This document shows, one piece after another, positions 56,801-64,000 of a stretch of DNA of 64,000 nt (its first letter is position 1; each line of letters begins with the position of its first letter). The stretch is from NCBI RefSeq assembly GCF_037126465.1, contig NC_088201.1:66920879-66984878 (forward strand), given 5' to 3'. The notes below the pieces were generated by a model. That model saw only the letters and a list, made by a program, of their open reading frames with translations, was not told the origin of the DNA and did no database searches. The position numbers and the translations under genes were made by a program. Source of the stretch: Ornithodoros turicata (lineage: Eukaryota > Arthropoda > Arachnida > Ixodida > Argasidae).

Positions 56801-59800
56801 CTTTGGAAAGTGGGGAGGTTCATCTTTCTTTCTTTCTGCCTGTGCTTGCGCGGTAGGCGAGGACACCAACTTTCATGCCTCTTAAGTCAAAAACGCTTCC
56901 GTTTATCAAAATGCTCTCCGGGATATAAATACTAGAGGCAACAACAACAACTTTATTTTGGCTTTGGAAAGTGGGGAGGTTCATCTTTCTTTCTTTCTGC
57001 CTGTGCTTGCGCGGTAGGCGAGGACACCAACTTTCATGCCTCTTAAGTCAAAAACGCTTCCGTTTATCAAAATGCTCTCCGGGATATAAATACTAGAGGC
57101 AACAACAACAACTTTATTTTGGCTTTGGAAAGTGGGGAGGTTCATCTTTCTTTCTTTCTGCCTGTGCTTGCGCGGTAGGCGAGGACACCAACTTTCATGC
57201 CTCTTAAGTCAAAAACGCTTCCGTTTATCAAAATGCTCTCCGGGATATAAATACTAGAGGCAACAACAACAACTTTATTTTGGCTTTGGAAAGTGGGGAG
57301 GTTCATCTTTCTTTCTTTCTGCCTGTGCTTGCGCGGTAGGCGAGGACACCAACTTTCATGCCTCTTAAGTCAAAAACGCTTCCGTTTATCAAAATGCTCT
57401 CCGGGATATAAATACTAGAGGCAACAACAACAACTTTATTTTGGCTTTGGAAAGTGGGGAGGTTCATCTTTCTTTCTTTCTGCCTGTGCTTGCGCGGTAG
57501 GCGAGGACACCAACTTTCATGCCTCTTAAGTCAAAAACGCTTCCGTTTATCAAAATGCTCTCCGGGATATAAATACTAGAGGCAACAACAACAACTTTAT
57601 TTTGGCTTTGGAAAGTGGGGAGGTTCATCTTTCTTTCTTTCTGCCTGTGCTTGCGCGGTAGGCGAGGACACCAACTTTCATGCCTCTTAAGTCAAAAACA
57701 CTTCCGTTTATCAAAATGCTCTCCGGGATATAAATACTAGAGGCATAGTTGCATCATTCTACCAACTTATTCGTTTCTAGGTGGGAAACTGTCGGTTGCT
57801 CGAGCTGGCGCGCTTGCCCAAATTTTTGCTCCCATGAGCAAGGCCAGCAACTTTGATGCCCCCTAACTCGTAAGCGCTTCCGTTTATCAAAATGCTCTCC
57901 GGGATATAAATACTAGGGCTATAGTTGCATCATTCTACCAAAGCATTCTTTTCTAGGTAGAACACTGTTGGTTGCCTGTGCTTGCGCGGTAGACGAGGGC
58001 GCCAACTTTCATGCCTCTTAAGTCAAAAACGCTTCCGTTTATGAAAATGCTCTCCGGGATATAAATACTAGAGGCAACAACAACAACTTTATTGTGGCTT
58101 TGGAAAGTGGGGAGGTTCATCTTTCTTTCTTTCTGCCTGTGCTTGCGCGGTAGGCGAGGACACCAACTTTCATGCCTCTTAAGTCAAAAACGCTTCCGTT
58201 TATCAAAATGCTCTCCGAGATATAAATACTAGAGGCAACAACAACAACTTTATTTTGGCTTTGGAAAGTGGGGAGGTTCATCTTTCTTTCTTTCTGCCTG
58301 TGCTTGCACGGTAGGCGAGGACACCAACTTTCATGCCTCTTAAGTCAAAAACGCTTCCGTTTATCAAAATGCTCTCCGGGATATAAATACTAGAGGCATA
58401 GTTGCATCATTCTACCAACTTATTCGTTTCTAGGTGGGAAACTGTCGGTTGCTCGAGCTGGCGCGCTTGCCCAAATTTTTGCTCCCATGAGCAAGGCCAG
58501 CAACTTTCATGCCCCCTAACTCGTAAGCGCTTCCGTTTATCAAAATGCTCTCCGGGATATAAATACTAGGGCTATAGTTGCATCATTCTACCAAAGCATT
58601 CTTTTCTAGGTAGAACACTGTTGGTTCCCTGTGCTTGCGCGGTAGACGAGGGCACCAACTTTCATGCCTCTTAAGTAAAAAACGCTTCCGTTTATCAAAA
58701 TGCTCTCCGGGATATAAATACTAGAGGCAACAACAACAACTTTATTTTGGCTTTGGAAAGTGGGGAGGTTCATCTTTCTTTCTTTCTGCCTGTGCTTGCG
58801 CGGTAGGCGAGGACACCAACTTTCATGCCTCTTAAGTCAAAAACGCTTCCGTTTATCAAAATGCTCTCCGGGATATAAATACTAGAGGCAACAACAACAA
58901 CTTTATTTTGGCTTTGGAAAGTGGGGAGGTTCATCTTTCTTTCTTTCTGCCTGTGCTTGCGCGGTAGGCGAGGACACCAACTTTCATGCCTCTTAAGTCA
59001 AAAACGCTTCCGTTTATCAAAATGCTCTCCGGGATATAAATACTAGAGGCAACAACAACAACAACTTTATTTTGGCTTTGGAAAGTGGGGAGGTTCATCT
59101 TTCTTTCTTTCTGCCTGTGCTTGCGCGGTAGGCGAGGACACCAACTTTCATGCCTCTTAAGTCAAAAACGCTTCCGTTTATCAAAATGCTCTCCGGGATA
59201 TAAATACTAGAGGCAACAACAACAACTTTATTTTGGCTTTGGAAAGTGGGGAGGTTCATCTTTCTTTCTTTCTGCCTGTGCTTGCGCGGTAGGCGAGGAC
59301 ACCAACTTTCATGCCTCTTAAGTCAAAAACGCTTCCGTTTATCAAAATGCTCTCCGGGATATAAATACTAGAGGCATAGTTGCATCATTCTACCAACTTA
59401 TTCGTTTCTAGGTGGGAAACTGTCGGTTGCTCGAGCTGGCGCGCTTGCCCAAATTTTTGCTCCCATGAGCAAGGCCAGCAGCTTTCATGCCCCCTAACTC
59501 GTAAGCGCTTCCGTTTATCAAAATGCTCTCCGGGATATAAATACTAGGGCTATAGTTGCATCATTCTACCAAAGCATTCTTTTCTAGGTAGAACACTGTT
59601 GGTTCCCTGTGCTTGCGCGGTAGACGAGGGCGCCAACTTTCATGCCTCTTAAGTCAAAAACGCTTCCGTTTATCAAAATGCTCTCCGGGATATAAATACT
59701 AGAGGCAACAACAACAACTTTATTTTGGCTTTGGAAAGTGGGGAGGTTCATCTTTCTTTCTTTCTGCCTGTGCTTGCGCGGTAGGCGAGGACACCAACTT

Positions 59801-59815
59801 TCATGCCTCTTAAGA
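53857..59815. repeat. 6-kb minisatellite, main unit 161 bp, about 37 units
   Basis: The main unit (type A) runs from TGCTTGCGCGGTAGGCGAGG through AAGTCAAAAACGCTTCCGTT, ATGCTCTCCGGGATATAAAT and AACAACAACAACTTTATTTT to TTCATCTTTCTTTCTTTCTG. Period 161 bp, measured between successive GTGCTTGCGC sites (56,681, 56,842, 57,003). I counted 32 A-type units and 5 B-type units (CTCGAGCTGGCGCGCTTGCC near 54,400, 54,890, 57,800, 58,450, 59,430). Within A, a GTAGACGAGGGC subtype alternates with GTAGGCGAGGAC between 55,077 and 56,205, giving a two-unit higher-order repeat; from 56,205 to 57,653 about ten units look identical. Every unit keeps a TATA-like GGGATATAAATAC. No open frame; non-coding. Confidence 0.95.
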
Positions 59816-60155
59816 GGCCATACCAGTCGGGGAGCAACTCCGATTCACGATTTTCCCAATTCTAGATGGCGCCACGCTCGTCCTTATCACGCCGTTCGCC
59901 TCCGACTCCCGAAATAATCCCCATTGTGCATGGTTGACCTCGCAAGTTTAAGTCGGCCCGCTCCCTCTGCGTTGTTTGTCGAGTGGTAAAGTGTCGGACT
60001 TTGCCACGAAAGGTCCGCAGTTCGATTCGAGACATTCACGTCTTTTTGCTTGTCTCCTATTGCTACATGAGTACTTTATTTTTATTTTTTCGTTCTTATA
60101 TATTCATGCTACAATTATTGTTTTCACAAGTCACTACCGCCTGTACTGACTGATT
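59816..60155 (+). mobile_element. tRNA-like / SINE head at 59,972-60,045
   Basis: TTGTCGAGTGGTAAAGTG (A-box-like) and CAGTTCGATTCGAGAC (B-box-like, 60,019-60,034) are spaced as in a tRNA gene, with a GGAC...GGTCC stem between. The acceptor stem does not close well and no standard anticodon loop is convincing, so a tRNA-derived SINE head or tRNA pseudogene is likelier than a working tRNA. It follows directly on the minisatellite end. Confidence 0.4.
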
Positions 60156-60379
60156 ATGGAATTTTTAGTTGCTCTTCGTATTGTTTTACTAGTGCATACT
60201 TACTGTATGCCGACGTACAAGTGTGATCGGATAGTACGGATGCCGGTATCTCGGAGGCTCTCAATTGGATCTACCAGCGGCTGTAAATTAGGCTATAAAC
60301 ATTGCCTACACACAGCGCTTACAATGCCAGTCTGGAAAATCTGCTCGAAACGGTATTAATTTTTTTCTGCACTTGCTTA

Positions 60380-60840
60380 CATAATAATAATAATAATAAA
60401 TAATAAATAATAATAATAATAATAACTTTACTCAAGAAAGCAAACTACAAATATAATAAAACAGGCCCGTCTAAGCGGAAAAGCTTGTGGCACTGGGCCT
60501 GAAGCAGTCAGCGGCATACAGTTTGACAGTACCTGAACATATAAAGGTACTACATAATACCTATGATAAAGTTGCCGTAGCGCTTTTTTTAGTTTGTACT
60601 TCGATTCCAAAGAAAAACTGTCGAAGGGGAGCTCATTAAAGATACGAGGTACATAGCATTGCCTGCGACAAAGTCCATATTTTGTGTGTGAGAAATGCAC
60701 AACAGGGCAGCATTCGCTAACCGGGGTCCTATATGAGGGGTCCCAAAAATGTTTTTACAACATGCAATGTACATTGATTCTGTACATCTGTACAACATGC
60801 AATGTACCTTGATTCTGTATTCATGCAAAAATGGCATTTT
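60380..60840 (-). pseudogene. LINE 3' end with (AAT)n tail
   Basis: The minus frame HTKYGLCRRQCYVPRIFNEL then PFDSFSLESKYKLKKALRQL matches the C-terminus of CR1/Jockey-type LINE polymerases (T+YG..+..Y.PR.WN.LP.......FK..L+). An upstream frame (60,837-60,589) adds KNIFGTPHIGPRLANAALLC. Towards lower coordinates, which is 3' on minus, the DNA ends in a (TAA)n microsatellite (about 60,381-60,425 on plus), typical of the 3' tail of this LINE type. 5'-truncated, as most LINE insertions are. Confidence 0.65.
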
Positions 60841-61206
60841 GATATGTATATTTCTGGTAAGTAAGCATTATCAAATATCTGAATTCATTTACAAGGCGTT
60901 TGTGCAAAAGAATTTTCAAAATTTCCGTCGTAGAACAAACTTCTTATTATTACCCGAAAACTTCAGTAACATATTTGAAATGCTCCTTTCCTCCATGTTC
61001 TCCCTTCTTTTTCTTTCACCTTATAGACCTTTATTTTAGCCTCGTCCCAGCGCGAACGTGGCTCCCTCATACTCTCGACACCGGACGCCACCTGGAGGGT
61101 AGGGACAACAAGTGACTGCGGGCACGCCCCTTTCTTGTGGAGTGGCATGTGACGGTAGCGTTTCTGTGCAATACGATAGCCTATATACGCCTGGTTTCGA
61201 GCTGTC

Positions 61207-63486
61207 ATGTACAGCGGTTATTCCTCCGGACGGCACTGTGCCGTCGTCGGTTGCACCAACAACCAACGTAAACGCAAGCTTCTTTTACAAGAACGTTGTG
61301 ATATTCATCAGCGCCAACGACACGATTGTATGTGCGGGGTGTACTCGCTGCACGCGTTTCCTGTTGCCGCCGAGAAACGACGACAGTGGATAATCGCTTT
61401 GACCAGGAAGGACTGCTAAGCAAGTTTTCACGAGTGCTAAGCAAGTTTTCACGAGTAGGTGCAATAAACATATTACCATCGTCTTGCTGCGAGGCCTTAT
61501 CACATACTCATGGTCGATTAATTCCAGGTATGTTCTGTACACTTCATCGACGGAAGACCAACGAACATAAATCCATGCCCCATGTTGAAGCTGGGATACC
61601 CAAGAAAGGTGAGTAAAATCCTAGAACAAATCCTAGCCTTAGATAAGAAAGAATCGTGAGTGTCGAAAATATCATACCACGTTTATATCAGGAGATGGTT
61701 ATAAGCTTTACGCCAGATAATAATTACTGTCGTGCGTGCTTAAAATAGGAGACAGGTGAATCAAGAGGCTGCACTCACAAAGTTGGCATTTATTGCTGAT
61801 CATTATTTACATAAACCTTTGCTGTGAGTACTTGCAGGTGACACATGGGAGGAGGCCGGTCCTTAGGGTGCTTCAGGCCACTGTTAGCAATGCACCAGGA
61901 GAGCCTGCAAACCGTGGGGTAGGACAAATTTGTGATAACTGCGGTTGCTTTAAGCTAATGTCATAACCATGACTGTGTTTTGGGAGTGGCGTGGGGATCA
62001 CCTGGCATTTTTGTCACATAATATATGTGCATGTTTAACTTATGCATGAGGAATGGAATACGGACACTCCTATTTATATGCAATGGTGCGTTTAAAGAAA
62101 AAAAATGCAAAAATTGTCTGATGTGATTCTCTTTGTTTTTTTCACCTCAGGCATAACGTTCTGTGGATACTGCACACATTCATGGCATCATTCGGCATTT
62201 GTTTTATATGAATTTTAAGCAATATATTTGAAATTAGTCTAAGGCATGAAAAATTCTTATTTACAGGTCGGCCATGAACCATGCACGTCGTCGTCTTCAA
62301 CCTTTGCAAGTAATGCTGAATGTGAGCCCCATGATGCTACACCATTCGAAGAGGCAGGTGACCATGGTCAACATGTTGGCCCCCTTGACCTTCGTTGCAT
62401 GAAGTCCTTGCTACAAATAGAAAGCAGCTCTGATAGGCACGAAAAATGGAGTCACCAGAGTTGCCAAGTTCAACCTACAGTTCGTGATATTGGGACGCAA
62501 TGGGAAGACCCCTACAACAGCATAAGAGAGGAACATTCGTATGCTGCTCTGCGTGTGATGACGACATCTTCAGAAACACAGACAGTACAGAAGACACCCT
62601 CTGAAGATATGTCAGAAGCTCTTTGCTGTTTCTACACAGGACTTAGCCTCGATGGCTTCTGGAAGCTCGTGACGACAGTGAGTCTGGCTGCCCAGACTAC
62701 CATCACAATGAATGTGGGTGATCAAGTATTGTTGACCCTAATGAGGCTACGGCTCGGGTTGTTGTACTTTGACCTGGCAATACGGTTTGGCATCTCACTT
62801 GCCCAAGCAGGAAAAATATTCAGAGAAATGCTTGGTATTCTAAGTATTGGTATTCTGAGGAAAGTTGTAGTGTGGCTACCATTAGAGACAATTCTTGCAA
62901 CTACGCCGTCACAGTTTACGTCTAGCGGATATGGCAACACCAGCTGCATCATCGACTGCACAGAGGTTCCAATGCAACGGCCCAAGAGGATCTTTCGAGA
63001 GGACAAACCTACAGCCACTATAAGAGCTGCAACACCATGAAGTTTTTGGTGGCCATCGCACCAAATGGATTTATCATGTTCGTCTCACATGCATATGGTG
63101 GGCGTGCTTCCGACAAGTTCATTGTTGAAGATTCCGGGTTTGCAAACTACTTATACCAGGATCAGGAAGTCATGGCCGACAGGGGATTTGCTCTAAATAA
63201 CTCAATGAAAGAAAAGGGAGTCAAGCTGAATATTCCAGCTTTTTCAAGAGGCAAGAGCCAGTTTTCTGAGGCAGAAGCGACAGTGTCCAGGAGAATTTCT
63301 AGACTGAGAATCCATGTTGAGCGTGCGATCAATCGCATCAAAGTATACAGGATCCTGAAGGGTGCACTTCCAATCACTCACAAGAAGTTAATGAACAATA
63401 TAGTTGTAGTATGTGCAGGCCTGTGTAACTTGAAGGGTCCACTAATCGCTCCCAAGCATTGCGAGGATGAGCTTCGCACAGATTAG
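61207..63486 (+). pseudogene. Second THAP-DDE transposase, two frameshifts
   Basis: Four exons fit: 61,207-61,454; 61,528-61,608; 61,838-61,918; 62,267-63,486, all junctions phase 0. Exons 1-2 form a THAP finger: HCAVVGC, LHAFPVAAEKRRQWIIALTR, SKFSR, then VCSVHFIDGRPTNINPCPML. Exon 4 has GTQWEDPYNS, a helix-turn-helix-like ALRFG-type segment (LAIRFGISLAQAGKIF) and the DDE core: D in CIIDCTEVP, D in VMADRGF, E in HVERAINRIK. Lesions: a base missing near 61,417 just before a 21-bp tandem duplication (CTAAGCAAGTTTTCACGAG twice), and a one-base loss near 62,995, between KRIFRE and QTYSHYK. It resembles the copy at 16.8-18.8 kb only in domains and catalytic blocks, so it is a different subfamily. 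Convergent with the nuclease frame at 64,000-63,728. Confidence 0.85.
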
Positions 63487-63727
63487 TGTATATAGTGTAC
63501 ATAGTGCGCATACTATAATAATGCACATTCACTATATATCACCTTATTGCACACAGTGTATAGATTTTATATTAGTACATTGACAAGTCCATCACGGCCG
63601 AACCTACAGTCAAATGCTGCTATGAATGAAGCTCAAAAAGCACGCAACCACTTCAAAGGTGCAGTTGTAATAGGAAATAAAGGACAGCATTGTGTTCCAG
63701 TGACCTGCAGTTTATTCTGTTCTGAGT
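63487..63727. other. Intergenic strip between convergent genes
   Basis: 240 bp between the transposase stop and the nuclease stop. It contains an AT-rich near-palindrome (TATAGTGTACATAGTGCGCA ... TGCACATTCACTATATATC, 63,489-63,540). A plus AATAAA at about 63,675 and a minus AATAAA at 63,714-63,709 would let the two transcripts overlap slightly. Confidence 0.5.
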
Positions 63728-64000
63728 TTACCGTTCTGAACACAGTACCTTATATTCATCAGTGAGTGCCAAGTTCTTGGAATGTACAGCATCAACAAGC
63801 CTGGGCAAATAATGCCTAAAGTAAAATTCACTGAACTTTGTGATATGCATGGCAACATACTCTACATCATAGGTCACCTCAATTATAATAGAATTCAGTG
63901 CTGACCATACATGAAAGTAACATTTTGATCTCTCAGAGCAAAACATCACAAATTGAACTTGCATGTAGTATCCATTCTTTCCTTCTTTAGCAAGGTAATA
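63728..64000 (-). CDS. YqaJ-like nuclease, C-terminus (partial)
   Basis: An open minus frame enters from the window edge (YYLAKEGKNGYYMQVQFVMF) and ends at TAA near 63,728. The YY.QVQ block is the conserved helix after the active site of lambda-exonuclease/YqaJ nucleases. It is followed by SKCYFHVWSALNSIIIEVTY and KFSEFYFRHYLPRLVDAV, the usual C-terminal strand and helix (compare RCFFFVYTSKQDI and MFYFNHFLKAL in the first element). An AATAAA on minus (63,714-63,709) lies just past the stop. The catalytic Asp/Glu/Lys residues would be upstream, outside the window. The frame is open as far as seen, so this gene may be intact. Confidence 0.75.
   Translation of the reverse strand, partial: YYLAKEGKNGYYMQVQFVMFCSERSKCYFHVWSALNSIIIEVTYDVEYVAMHITKFSEFYFRHYLPRLVDAVHSKNLALTDEYKVLCSER

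Larger units (their letters stand above)
61020..64000. mobile_element. Second ISL2EU-type element, right side cut by window
   Basis: THAP-DDE transposase on + followed by a YqaJ nuclease C-terminus on -, the same convergent order as at 16.7-21.0 kb. The left end is not defined; a GCCACCTGGAGGGTAG block at about 61,089 resembles the subterminal GCGCCACCTGGGTAG of element 1 but is not proof. The right end lies beyond 64,000. Confidence 0.7.

Noticed and set aside
53857..59815. CRISPR-like array
   Set aside because: Units are 161 bp, contiguous and nearly identical, with no unique spacers; the genome is eukaryotic. It is a minisatellite.
59972..60045. Functional tRNA gene
   Set aside because: A- and B-box-like motifs are present but the acceptor stem and anticodon arm do not fold properly.
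1..64000. Bacterial or viral origin of the window
   Set aside because: Spliced genes, SINEs, LINE and MITE layers, long non-coding stretches and poly(A) signals show animal nuclear DNA; no virus-derived polymerase or capsid gene apart from retrotransposon parts was recognised.

Overview
The window is animal nuclear DNA, most likely from an ixodid tick or close chelicerate. Genes are spliced, spacing is wide, AATAAA poly(A) signals occur, and nothing is organised as a bacterial operon. The tick guess rests on two SINEs with a tRNA-Ser-like head (Ruka-like), AATAAAGTTGTTGTTG-type retroelement tails, and abundant THAP/YqaJ transposons and M13 peptidases. The species cannot be fixed from sequence alone. 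Only two ordinary host genes are visible; most of the rest is layers of mobile DNA.

Layout. 0-16 kb: MITEs (2,036-4,002; 6,835-7,556), hairpin palindromes (673-781, about 8,512-8,605, about 15,405-15,500), a SINE and LINE remnants. 16.7-21.0 kb: a complete 4.3-kb ISL2EU/IS4EU-type DNA transposon with terminal inverted repeats. It carries a THAP-DDE transposase gene on + and, convergent on -, a SWIM-YqaJ nuclease gene; both are broken. 22.9-32.8 kb: about 1.4-kb inverted arms rich in CCAAT/ATTGG boxes. Between them lie about 7 kb holding a truncated Ty3-type gag, a 1.2-kb TIR element and GGACGT-type repeats. 33.5-41.7 kb: a second SINE, MITEs, a Penelope-like element bounded by inverted repeats, and a mariner element interrupted by an 867-bp hAT-type MITE with a perfect 8-bp target duplication.

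41.8-44.0 kb: two phase-compatible minus-strand exons of a MARCH-type (RING-CH plus membrane helices) ubiquitin ligase. The intron between them holds three palindromic MITEs. 49.7-52.0 kb: a neprilysin-family (M13) membrane protein on +. It keeps the fold signatures but has lost the zinc-binding HExxH motif, and a 7-T run breaks its frame. 53.0-53.4 kb: a third, decayed DDE transposase piece. 53.86-59.81 kb: a 6-kb minisatellite of about 37 units (main period 161 bp), with subtypes that show higher-order structure. 61.2-64.0 kb: a second ISL2EU-type element of another subfamily, again with a THAP-DDE transposase convergent to a YqaJ nuclease that runs off the window end.

The most coherent system here is the transposase plus SWIM/YqaJ nuclease pair, seen twice in the same convergent arrangement. 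ISL2EU/IS4EU elements with a YqaJ-type nuclease are a known class, so the architecture is not new. The intron phases, lesions and the altered zinc-finger ligand are local details. All names come from motif recognition by eye; no database search was run.
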